A program made the position numbers and the translations under genes. From the NCBI GenBank assembly GCA_039819095.1, contig JBCBSP010000005.1, forward strand, positions 230,635 through 294,634: 64,000 bases of DNA. Reading direction: 5' to 3'. How positions within the stretch are numbered: position 1 is the first letter of the stretch; every line of letters begins with the position of its first letter. Positions 54,010 to 61,663 of the stretch are shown piece after piece. Source of the DNA: JBCBSP01 sp039819095 (GTDB lineage: Bacteria; Pseudomonadota; Alphaproteobacteria; Caulobacterales; Maricaulaceae). The notes under the pieces were generated by a model, which saw nothing but the letters and a program-made list of their open reading frames with translations, did not search any database and had not been told where the DNA came from.

Positions 54010-54098
54010 CCCAGCCGACAAATGGGACAGTGTCTCGGCCGGTTCTGTGGGGCCTTTAGGATCAAGCGCCCCTGAGCGCCTCGACTAACGTTGCCAGC

Positions 54099-54185
54099 TT
54101 GGACCCGAAAAAAGAGGTCTGCCGGCGCGTCCAACTGGCGGAAACCGGCTTCCATAGGCGGCTCTGCATGACCCTTTATGAATGA
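54099..54185 (+). pseudogene. Fragment of a second VCR...C motif small protein
   Basis: An open 28-codon stretch, no leader, reads DPKKEVCRRVQLAETGF and then HRRLCMTLYE before a stop. The C-R-x5-TG-x5-C-x-T spacing matches the motif of the intact 98-residue gene just upstream, but no signal-bearing start is in frame. Either a decayed paralogue or a chance match; short length keeps confidence low. Confidence 0.35.
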
Positions 54186-54275
54186 GTGCAGATGGCCAGT
54201 GACGCCCAAGACGCAATACGCTTACTGCAAAGAGAGATTGGAGCCTTCCTGTGTCGGCAGGACCAACTGCTAAGC

Positions 54276-54521
54276 CTACTGCATGTCTTTCCCGTCGACT
54301 GGCGAAGACGACGAAGGAACATAGTGAAGATGGATTTCGAGCTCGCGTTCGCCGACGACGACTTTCTCGACGACCGCCTCGATCACTGACCGGTTCTGTT
54401 CGTGGTCCAGCATGTCCCAACGGCCATAAAGGTCCTGGGCGCTCTGGACCACCGACCTCGCGCTCCAGCAGTAGATCGTACCGGCTGATCCAGCTTCCAC
54501 TGTCTGGAGGCTCCGGCTAGA
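54276..54521 (-). pseudogene. Serine recombinase C-terminal remnant
   Basis: About 75 residues remain open with no catalytic domain upstream (stop at 54522-54524). The sequence DLYGRWDMLDHEQNRSVIE and VEKVVVGERELEIHLHYVPS matches the C-terminal segment of site-specific serine recombinases, where the EQ-R-x-x-V-E and V-V-V-G motifs lie after the zinc ribbon. The Ser-containing N-terminal catalytic part is missing. Remnant of an integrated element. The rest of 54010-54618 shows no other gene. Confidence 0.6.
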
Positions 54522-54618
54522 TCAGCTCTCTATCGGGAGGAACGTAATGTTTACATAAACGCGGCCCGCTATCGGGGGGCTCGTCACCTTCAGGTTTCAG
54601 CCGTCGAACCAGAGCGGC

Positions 54619-55041
54619 TTAACGCTTGTCCGGCCCGGCGCTGACGCCGATGAGTTCGATAAGGCGTTCGCGCACGTCAGGCTGGCAGCGGTCCAGATTG
54701 CGCAGCGCGGTTTTCGCCGTGATCGGATCCAGGCTCTGCAGCGCCTCGGCGTCGCCGGCCTCGCCCGACTGGGCCTTGGCGGCGGCTTCGAAGAAATAAG
54801 TCACCGGCAGTTCCAGGAAGGCGGCGATCTCGATCAGCCGGCTGGCGGCGACGCGATTGCGGCCCTTTTCGTATTTCTGAACCTGCTGGAAGGTGACGCC
54901 CAGCGCCTTGCCGAGACGCTCCTGGGATACGTCACGCATCTTGCGCGCGATGCGCACGCGCTCCCCGATGAGACGATCGACATCGCCGGGCGAACGCGGG
55001 CTGACCGCTTGCGCGGGGGACTCGGAGTTCTTATCCGTCAT
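54619..55041 (-). CDS. XRE-family transcriptional regulator
   Basis: 140 residues from ATG 55041. HTH_3/XRE domain at ~20-80: RVRIARKMRDVSQERLGKAL, GVTFQQVQKYEKGRNRVAAS, LIEIAAFLELPVTYFFE, a standard lambda-repressor-like fold. The C-terminal part is helical. Similar regulators are found in Caulobacterales. Upstream is a perfect inverted repeat that may be its operator. Confidence 0.92.
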   Translation of the reverse strand: MTDKNSESPAQAVSPRSPGDVDRLIGERVRIARKMRDVSQERLGKALGVTFQQVQKYEKGRNRVAASRLIEIAAFLELPVTYFFEAAAKAQSGEAGDAEALQSLDPITAKTALRNLDRCQPDVRERLIELIGVSAGPDKR

Positions 55042-55101
55042 ATTACGCTTCCTCAAATCTCGCCCCTGCACGTCAGGATCGCATAATCTGCGACAAAGGT
55101 C

Positions 55102-55123
55102 AGGGTATTTATAATCATACCCT
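55102..55123. promoter_or_regulatory. Candidate XRE autoregulatory operator
   Basis: AGGGTAT (55102-55108) and ATACCCT (55117-55123) are perfect 7-bp inverted repeats around an 8-bp AT-rich spacer, 61 bp upstream of the XRE gene start. The AT-rich centre suits a promoter. Autoregulation is inference. Confidence 0.5.
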
Positions 55124-55252
55124 GCATTCGTAAGGAATGAAGGGGGGTGTAAGGGCGGCTAACACCATTCCAAGGTAGAGTCATGCGCACGTTTCAGACG
55201 CTTTTCCATCGTGAGGAAGAGGACACACCTTTCATCAAGAGCTTGGAATGCA

Positions 55253-55258
55253 TATACT
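55253..55258 (+). promoter_or_regulatory. Possible -10 box for ssrA
   Basis: TATACT differs by one base from the consensus TATAAT. It lies in an AT-rich island about 25 bp before the tmRNA acceptor piece. No strong -35 is evident, so this is tentative. Confidence 0.3.
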
Positions 55259-55264
55259 CATATC

Positions 55265-55592
55265 GTTCGCTTAGCCGTGAACTATGGCGATAAACGCGCG
55301 TGTAATAACCAGACCGGACCCGGGTGCGATTCCCGGCGGCTCCACCAATCCATCATACCCGCGCGTTGGGCGGGCGTCAGATGGGGCCGATCAGGATCGA
55401 CGGATGGCTAAAGACGTGGCTTTCGCCCGAATGGGCTTCGTTACCAGCCCGTTTTCAATAGTTGCCAACGACAACTATGCTGAAGAGGTCGCTCTCGCTG
55501 CGTAAGCAGTGCGGGTAATCTCGCTTTTAAGTCCTGATCTCTAGCAAGGTCAGGCGGGGTTCGGGGGCGCCTGGCAACAGAAGCCCCCACTT
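55265..55592 (+). ncRNA. ssrA: Circularly permuted two-piece tmRNA
   Basis: The acceptor piece comes first: T-arm CCGGG-TGCGATT-CCCGG (55320-55336), then CGGCTCC and ACCA (55344-55347). After a 35-bp intervening segment the coding piece begins GGGGCCG (55383-55389), and these pair as the acceptor stem with G3-U70, the alanine identity pair. The tag frame is GCC AAC ... TAA (55464-55505), giving ANDNYAEEVALAA. A pseudoknot (CAGGCG with CGCCTG, and GGGGG with CCCCC) follows near 55550-55592. Such permuted ssrA genes are typical of alphaproteobacteria. Exact 5' and 3' ends of the transcript are approximate. Confidence 0.93.
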
Positions 55593-55700
55593 CTCCCGCA
55601 CCAGCCCGGCCACTCCGCCCCGACGCTTCGCCTGGTCTCGACGCCATGGGTCGCCGCCGCTAGGCTCGCCTTCTGGGCAGGACGGGCATTAGATCGAACC

Positions 55701-56723
55701 ATGACCGAGACACGCGCTGGTGATGCGCGCCCGCCTCCTGAGCTGCGGGAGCCCCGCCCGTCGCCGGCGAGCTTCGCGCTGATCATTCCCTGTCATAATG
55801 AAGCCGGCTCGCTTCGCGCCTTCATGACGCGTCTGGGCCCCGTGCTCGAGGCGCACGCAGACGACCGGTTCGAGCTGATCTTCATCAATGACGGCAGCAC
55901 GGACGCCACCCTGGCCGAGCTTGTCCGGCTGAGGGCTTCGGACCGACGCATAACGCTCATCGATCTGTCGCGTCGCTTCGGCAAGGAAGCGGCCATCACC
56001 GCCGGGCTGGACTATGCTGAGGCCGATGCGGTGATCCCGATCGATGCGGACTTGCAGGACCCGCCCGAACTCATCTCCAGCTTCATTGAGCACTGGAGAG
56101 ACGGTTATGACATGGTCTATGGGCTCCGGCGCTCGCGCGGGGCCGACAGCCCTGCCAAGCGTGTGACGGCCAAGGCCTTCTATCGCACCTTCAACCAGTT
56201 TTCGGAGACGCCGATCCCGGAGGACGCCGGTGATTTCCGGCTCATGGACCGGCGGGTCGTGGACGCCGTCAACCGGTTGCCCGAGCGCAATCGCTTCATG
56301 AAAGGGCTGGTCGCCTGGGTGGGCTTCAGCGCCATCGCAGTGGCGTACGATCGCCCTGCTCGCGCCAAAGGGCGCACCAAGTTCAGCTTTTCGCGCCTGT
56401 GGAATTTCGCTCTGGACGGGCTGGTCGGATTCTCCGCCGCGCCGATCAAGATCTGGACCTATATCGGTCTGGGGTTTGCCGTTCTGGCGCTGGTCTATGC
56501 GGTCTATCTGATCCTTCGCACCCTGCTTTTCGGGGTGGATGTGCCCGGCTACGCCTCAATCATGGTCGTGCTTCTGGTCGTGTCCGCGCTGCAGATGATC
56601 TCCGTCGGCGTCCAGGGCGAGTATCTCGGTCGGCTCTTCATCGAGGCCAAGCAGCGCCCGATCTATATCGTGCGCGACATTCTCAAATGCGATGACGATG
56701 ACGAAGCCGATGCAAACGGCTGA
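55701..56723 (+). CDS. GT2 family polyprenyl-phosphate glycosyltransferase
   Basis: 340 residues. GT-A domain with FALIIPCHNEAGSLR, INDGSTDATL, GKEAAITAGLDYAEADAVI and the DxDLQDPPEL motif; two C-terminal TM helices (~255-320). This is the GtrB/DPM1-like layout that loads a sugar onto undecaprenyl phosphate. The next gene, a polytopic transferase, would use that product. The stop overlaps the next gene. Confidence 0.9.
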   Translation: MTETRAGDARPPPELREPRPSPASFALIIPCHNEAGSLRAFMTRLGPVLEAHADDRFELIFINDGSTDATLAELVRLRASDRRITLIDLSRRFGKEAAITAGLDYAEADAVIPIDADLQDPPELISSFIEHWRDGYDMVYGLRRSRGADSPAKRVTAKAFYRTFNQFSETPIPEDAGDFRLMDRRVVDAVNRLPERNRFMKGLVAWVGFSAIAVAYDRPARAKGRTKFSFSRLWNFALDGLVGFSAAPIKIWTYIGLGFAVLALVYAVYLILRTLLFGVDVPGYASIMVVLLVVSALQMISVGVQGEYLGRLFIEAKQRPIYIVRDILKCDDDDEADANG

Positions 56724-58635
56724 GCGCCGCTGGCTGATCGCCGCCCTGCTCGCCAGCGTCTTCAGCGCCGGCTGGACGCTCTTCATCGCCAGCCAGGCCA
56801 ATTTCCTGTGGGAGGAAACCCATTTCCGGATTCTGGGCCGGGTGGCCGAGTGGGGCTATCCGGACACGCCGCTCGGCGCGCCCCTGATCTCGGCCCTGTC
56901 TGAGACGCTGTTCGGGCAGAGTCGGCTCGGCACAAGGCTGATCAACTGGGCGCTGAGCGCGCTCCTGCCGCTGGCGGTCTGGTTCCTGGCCGAGCCGCTG
57001 GTCGGGCGCCGGCGGGCCTTCATGGCGGCCACGCTCGCAGCCCTCGTCCCACCGCTCGCCAATGCCGGGGTCTACGCCTATCCCGAAGGCCCGATGCAGC
57101 TCCTGGCCGTGCTGTTCCTTGGCGCGCTGATCCGCGCCATTCGCACCGACAGGATTGGCTGGTGGGTGATGGCCGGCGCGGTCTGCGCGCTTGGGGTGAT
57201 GTATTATTACCGCTTCTGGTTCGCGCCGCTGGCCGTGCTGGTTTTTCTCCTCGCCGATCGTGAGGGCCGAACGCTCTGGACCCGGCCGAGCGCCTGGCTG
57301 GGCGGCTCGATCGCGCTGTTCGGCCTGGCCCCCAGCCTGATCGATAACCTGCTTGAGAACTGGGCGCCGGTGCAGTTTCACCTGACCGGGCGGCAGGACT
57401 GGGCCTTCTGGCCGCGCGCAGCCCTTTACCCTTTCGAGCAGGCCGGGCTGGTCACGCCGATCCTGTTTGCGCTTCTGGCGGGCGGGCTTGTGGCGGCTTT
57501 CTTGCGTTGGCGACGACGCGGGGACAGCGCCGCCGGGCTGATCTTCATCGCCGCGACCGCGCTCTGGGCGCCGTTTTTCGTGCTCGCCTTCTTCGATCGG
57601 GACTATCTGCTGCACTGGCCCTTCATGGCCTATGCGGTGGTCCTGCCATACGCTCCGCTCGCCGCTCAGGCCGTCATCACAAGCCGGCGCACGCGAAGGG
57701 GCAGGACCCTCGTGCGCGCTGTTCTGGCGTGCGGGGCGGGGCTGGCCGTGCTCAGCAGCCTGGCGCTGGGCGCGAACGCGCTGGTGTGGAGCCAAGCTGA
57801 CCGCTTCCTTCCCGTAGACGCCCAGCACCGACTGACCGGAGGCGATCTTGAGGACTGGTCGAGGCTGAAGCCGGCGGTTCAGTCTGCTCTGATCGAAGCG
57901 GGACCCGACGCCGTGCTCGTTGGTCGCGACCACATCACCACCGCGCAGATGCAGATCGCTCTGCCCGGCCGACCAGCCGTCTACGTGCTCGATCACCCCG
58001 ATGACGCGTCCCGGCGCTATCAGGACTTTCGCGCCGCGCGCGGCCAGGGCGAAGCCGATCTCATCGCCCTGCCCGCCGGTCAATCGGCCGTGATCGTGTT
58101 GCGTGAACCGTCCTATCTCTATCGCGATGAGGCGCGCGTGGCGGTGCGTGAACGGCTCTGCGCACTGTTTGATGACGCGCAGCTGCACAGCACGGTCGAT
58201 CTGACCCCTGGACGAATACAGATCAGCGTGTTCACCGCACGCCGTTCAGGCAGAGCACCGGATGATCCGGCTCCCGATCTCGGCGATTGCGCCTTCATTC
58301 CCTACGCAGTCATCGAGCAGCCGGAAGCCGGCGCGGTCGTGTCCGGCGAACGTCCCATTCACGGCGTGGCGGCTCACCCGGATCGCATCCGGCGGGTGGA
58401 TATCCTGATCGATGACGAGGCGGTCGCCTTCGATCCCCACTATATCCAGCTGCCCGGCCATACCTTTCCCGCCGCTCTGGATTTCGATCCCGCCTATCCG
58501 CGCATCTACTGGGACGTGATCTTCGATTATGGGGCCGTCGAGCCGGGTAGACGTCGCATGAGCCTGCGCCTGACGACTCATTCCGGCGAGATCATCGACC
58601 TGCCGGCGCGCACGATCTACGTGCGTGGTGACTGA
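56692..58635 (+). CDS. Polytopic GT39-like glycosyltransferase
   Basis: 647 residues (or from ATG 56698/56710). About ten TM helices; the luminal loop carries acidic LWEETHFRILGRVAEWGYP (with E-E typical of GT39/ArnT-like enzymes), and PEGPMQLLAVLFLGALIRA follows. The C-terminal ~230 residues are soluble. Such enzymes transfer a sugar from polyprenyl phosphate to lipid A, cell-wall glycans or proteins; acceptor unknown. Overlaps the GT2 gene; convergent with SDR. Confidence 0.82.
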   Translation: MTMTKPMQTAERRWLIAALLASVFSAGWTLFIASQANFLWEETHFRILGRVAEWGYPDTPLGAPLISALSETLFGQSRLGTRLINWALSALLPLAVWFLAEPLVGRRRAFMAATLAALVPPLANAGVYAYPEGPMQLLAVLFLGALIRAIRTDRIGWWVMAGAVCALGVMYYYRFWFAPLAVLVFLLADREGRTLWTRPSAWLGGSIALFGLAPSLIDNLLENWAPVQFHLTGRQDWAFWPRAALYPFEQAGLVTPILFALLAGGLVAAFLRWRRRGDSAAGLIFIAATALWAPFFVLAFFDRDYLLHWPFMAYAVVLPYAPLAAQAVITSRRTRRGRTLVRAVLACGAGLAVLSSLALGANALVWSQADRFLPVDAQHRLTGGDLEDWSRLKPAVQSALIEAGPDAVLVGRDHITTAQMQIALPGRPAVYVLDHPDDASRRYQDFRAARGQGEADLIALPAGQSAVIVLREPSYLYRDEARVAVRERLCALFDDAQLHSTVDLTPGRIQISVFTARRSGRAPDDPAPDLGDCAFIPYAVIEQPEAGAVVSGERPIHGVAAHPDRIRRVDILIDDEAVAFDPHYIQLPGHTFPAALDFDPAYPRIYWDVIFDYGAVEPGRRRMSLRLTTHSGEIIDLPARTIYVRGD

Positions 58636-58648
58636 AGCCGGGCTTCAG
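58632..58648. terminator. 17-bp palindrome holding both convergent stops
   Basis: CTGAAGCC-G-GGCTTCAG is a perfect palindrome. The TGA of the glycosyltransferase (58633-58635) and the TGA of the SDR (58645-58647) are in opposite arms. As RNA the loop must open beyond 1 nt, so hairpin stability is uncertain. Confidence 0.45.
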
Positions 58649-59484
58649 CGCTCGCCCTGCATCGTCGCCGCACCCAGAAAGCGCGTCACCCGGCGCCAGT
58701 AACCCACTGGCCAGAGCCGCTCCATAATCGCCAGCGCATGCGCATCGCGCCCGACGAGCACCCGGCCCCGCCGGCGTTCAACGCCGCGCAGGATGATGTC
58801 GGCGGCGCGTTCGGGCGCCATGATGAGGAAGCGCTTCGCCATCTCCCGACCCCGGCGAATCTCGTCTTCGCTGGCGTCTTCGGGCGCCCGTGCGTTTTCG
58901 GCGATCCTTGTGTTGATCCCACCGGGATGCACAACGGTCACGCCGACGCTGTCGCCCTCAAGCTCGTGACGCAGCGCGTTGGAAAAGCCGCGTACGGCGA
59001 ATTTCGAGGCTGAGTAGGCGGTTTGGCCCGCAGGCGCGATGACCCCGTAAATGCTGGAGATATTCACGATCTGCGCGGCATCAACCTGACGCATCATCGG
59101 CAGGAAGGCGCGCGTCATGGAGACCACGCCGTCAAAATTGATGCCCATCAGCCAGTCGAAATCAGCTTCGCTGACGCGTTCAAACTCGCCGCCGACGCCG
59201 ACGCCGGCATTGTTAAAGAGGAAGTGGGCCTCGCCATGCTGGCGCTCCACCTCGTCGGCGAACGCCTTCACCGCGCTGCGGCTGGAGACATCAAGCCAGG
59301 TCGTCGTTACGCGCCGGTCATTGCTGGCGAGCACCGCGCCGACCTGGTCCAACCGGTTAGCATCCACATCAGCCAGGGCCAGATGCGCGCCGCGCGCGGC
59401 CAGAGCCGCGGCGAGCGCGCGTCCGATGCCGCTCGCCGCGCCGGTGATGACGGCGGTGCGCCCCAAAAAGGACAGCCGGCTCAT
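58645..59484 (-). CDS. SDR family oxidoreductase
   Basis: 279 residues. Cofactor loop VITGAASGIGRAL, NNAG in FLFNNAGVGVG, catalytic S-Y-K in VNISSIYG and TAYSASKFAV. NAD(P)-dependent dehydrogenase/reductase. Start overlaps the monooxygenase stop by one base, so the two probably act on one substrate (alcohol/ketone, then ester). Confidence 0.92.
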   Translation of the reverse strand: MSRLSFLGRTAVITGAASGIGRALAAALAARGAHLALADVDANRLDQVGAVLASNDRRVTTTWLDVSSRSAVKAFADEVERQHGEAHFLFNNAGVGVGGEFERVSEADFDWLMGINFDGVVSMTRAFLPMMRQVDAAQIVNISSIYGVIAPAGQTAYSASKFAVRGFSNALRHELEGDSVGVTVVHPGGINTRIAENARAPEDASEDEIRRGREMAKRFLIMAPERAADIILRGVERRRGRVLVGRDAHALAIMERLWPVGYWRRVTRFLGAATMQGER

Positions 59485-61022
59485 TATTCTGCGGCCTCCG
59501 CCAGGTCCGGCAGCGCTGCTGCGCCTGCCGGGCGCAGGCTTTCAGGCTTCAGCGCGCCGGGCTGGAAGAAGACCATATGCCCGTCATCCAGCCGCCCATA
59601 GCGGATCGCGAACATGTCCTGGACATAGTTCTGATAGGTTCGCCAGGGCGGTTCCGACCCCTGACGCGGCAGGCCCGCCAGGGCGCGCTGGACATAGCCG
59701 GACGAAAAGTCGAGCAGAGGCAGCGGCTCGATATCCTCAGGCGGCAGCGCAACGGCGATCTGGTCGCCGGTTCGCCTCATATGGTTCAGCATCCGGCAGA
59801 CCCGTTCACAGGTCAGATCGATCTTCAGCGTCCAAGAAGCGTTGGTGTAGCCGAAGGTGAGCGCCAGGTTCGGGATCTGGCTCAGCATCATGCCGCGATA
59901 GGTGAAGTGCTCGGCCGGATCGCTCAGCCTACCATCGACCGTCAGGCTGGCGCCGCCGGCGATCTGCATCTCCAGCCCGGTGGCCGGGATGATGATGTCG
60001 GCCTCCAGCACGTCGCCGGAGCTGAGAACGACGCCCTCTTCGCTGAACCGGTCGATCGTGTCGGTGACGATGGAGGCTTCTCCGGCTTTCAGAGCCGCGA
60101 AGAAATCGCCATCCGGCGCCAGACAGAAGCGCTGGTCCCAGGGCTTGTAACTCGGCGTGAAATGGCGCTCCACGTCGAAATCCTCGCCCAGCTGGGTCTG
60201 GATTTCCTTGATCACGCCCTTTTTCACGAAGTCCGGGAAGCGCTGCGACAACTCGTAAAAGAAGATCGAGAAGCCGATATTCTTCGCGCGCGAAAGCCCG
60301 TAGGCAAGCTTGCCGGGAAGCCATTTGCGCAGGAAATCGGCCACCGCATCGCGTGAAGGCCGCGCAGCGATATAAGTCGGCGAGCGCTGCAGCATGGTCA
60401 CGTGTTCAGCGCTGTGCGCCATGGCCGGCACAAGCGTCACAGCGGTCGCGCCGGAACCGATCACCACGACGCGCTTGCCGGTGTAATCCAGCCCTTCAGG
60501 CCAGTGCTGAGGGTGAACGATTTCGCCCCCGAACCGGTCCGCGCCCTCGAAGTCGGGCATATACCCCTGATCGTAGCGATAATAGCCCGAACACATCATC
60601 AAGAAGCGGCAGGTCAGGCTCTGCTCGCCGTCTTGCGCAGCGACGCGCACCGTCCACAGCCCGGCCTGGCTGTCCCAGTTCGCCGTCTGCATGCGGTGGC
60701 CGTAGCGGATATGCTGATCCACGCCGGTTTCGCGCGCAGCCTCCTCGACATAGCTCTTGATGTCCTCGCCGTCGGCGAAGGCCTTGCCGCCGGTCCAAGG
60801 CTTGGAAGCGTAGCCGAACGTATACATGTCGGAGTCTGAGCGAATACCGGGATAGCGGAACAGATCCCACGTCCCGCCCATCGCCTCGCGCGCCTCAAGA
60901 ATGGCGAAGCTGCGATCCGGACAGCGCTGAGTCAGATGACGCGCCGCCCCGACGCCGGACACGCCGGCCCCGATGATGATGACGTCGAAATCAGGTTCGC
61001 GATCATAAGCTGGCGCGCGCAT
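59484..61022 (-). CDS. Flavin-containing Baeyer-Villiger-type monooxygenase
   Basis: 512 residues from ATG 61022 (GGAG six bases upstream); a TTG at 61043 would lie next to the operator. FAD site DVIIIGAGVSGVGAARHL; the BVMO-type fingerprint FGGEIVHPQHWP (F-x-G-x3-H-x3-W-P); NADPH loop VVVIGSGATAVTL. Oxidises ketones to esters/lactones or related substrates. Operon with the SDR; a perfect palindrome lies 24 bp upstream. Confidence 0.9.
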   Translation of the reverse strand: MRAPAYDREPDFDVIIIGAGVSGVGAARHLTQRCPDRSFAILEAREAMGGTWDLFRYPGIRSDSDMYTFGYASKPWTGGKAFADGEDIKSYVEEAARETGVDQHIRYGHRMQTANWDSQAGLWTVRVAAQDGEQSLTCRFLMMCSGYYRYDQGYMPDFEGADRFGGEIVHPQHWPEGLDYTGKRVVVIGSGATAVTLVPAMAHSAEHVTMLQRSPTYIAARPSRDAVADFLRKWLPGKLAYGLSRAKNIGFSIFFYELSQRFPDFVKKGVIKEIQTQLGEDFDVERHFTPSYKPWDQRFCLAPDGDFFAALKAGEASIVTDTIDRFSEEGVVLSSGDVLEADIIIPATGLEMQIAGGASLTVDGRLSDPAEHFTYRGMMLSQIPNLALTFGYTNASWTLKIDLTCERVCRMLNHMRRTGDQIAVALPPEDIEPLPLLDFSSGYVQRALAGLPRQGSEPPWRTYQNYVQDMFAIRYGRLDDGHMVFFQPGALKPESLRPAGAAALPDLAEAAE

Positions 61023-61045
61023 GACAGTCTCCAGGCGGCTCAAGT

Positions 61046-61060
61046 GTGAACACTGTTCAC
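61046..61060. promoter_or_regulatory. Palindromic operator GTGAACACTGTTCAC
   Basis: Seven-base perfect arms with one central base, the half-site form common for TetR-type repressors. It is 24 bp before the monooxygenase ATG, and a TTGACC (-35-like) stands about 20 bp further upstream on the minus strand, so the site would overlap the -10 region. No TetR gene is adjacent in the window. Confidence 0.6.
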
Positions 61061-61362
61061 CGCTGCGCGCGGTGGGTCAATCAACCTGCTAAGGGCGCGT
61101 CTCAGCGTGTTTTGCGAATAGGGTCGCCAGATTTGATCCGGTAACCGTTCCTGGACCATGCTGATGCGTTATCGCGGCGATGGAAAGCGCTCGCACGACG
61201 CGTCGCCTCAGCCATTGATGCAGCTGCAAACTATTGATCACATGGTCGTCAATAATTCCCGACTCTGGTGAATTTTGTGGGTTGGGACAAGCATTTTAGG
61301 CCACGGGTGGCAGCTGGGACTCCTAGCTGAATTTGGTTCCCGTTCACAACTGAGGCCAACTT
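61061..61362. other. Non-coding interval
   Basis: 302 bp between the monooxygenase operator and the small ORF. I see no open frame of convincing length, tRNA or strong terminator; a few AT-rich patches (61225-61260, CAATAATTCCC) could hold promoters. Confidence 0.5.
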
Positions 61363-61506
61363 ATGGATGTTAGCTCTCTGTTGTCCACAACGCCGCTACC
61401 TCAGGCGAGTGAGCCCGAGACCGCATCGTCTCGGCCGCATATCTCGGCTCTGGCGGATCTGGCAACGGGTGATGACACCCGCGAGCATCAGCGCCGCTTC
61501 GCTTAA
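61363..61506 (+). CDS. Possible 47-residue small protein
   Basis: ATG 61363 has GAGG (61352-61355) seven bases upstream and reads MDVSSLLSTTPLPQASEPET, ending in GDDTREHQRRFA. Ser/Thr/Pro-rich, hydrophilic, no signal or domain recognised. It is 157 bp upstream of the RTX gene on the same strand. Could be real or chance. Confidence 0.35.
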   Translation: MDVSSLLSTTPLPQASEPETASSRPHISALADLATGDDTREHQRRFA

Positions 61507-61663
61507 CGCCAACGGAGCGCCGATGGACGCACGGGCGGTAGAGCCAAAAGCCGACCGACTATAGCCGGTTAAAACCTTAAAGCTGCAATAATAGTATCAT
61601 GAACTCTGTGCTACCCTTTATCATAGGTTGAATTTACACCTTGAGCTATGAAAGGGCGACGCT

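Noticed and set aside
55308..55347. Sequence that looks like the 3' half of a tRNA with CCA
   Set aside because: No anticodon arm precedes it; it pairs with GGGGCCG at 55383 as the acceptor stem of a permuted tmRNA.
55284..55505. A 73-codon open frame ending in VANDNYAEEVALAA
   Set aside because: It is the tmRNA: the frame crosses the T-arm, CCA end and coding 5' end, and its last 13 codons are the proteolysis tag.
56683..58188. 501-codon minus-strand frame opposite the polytopic glycosyltransferase
   Set aside because: Low-complexity Arg/Gln/Gly content and no ribosome site; opposite strand has membrane-helix periodicity.
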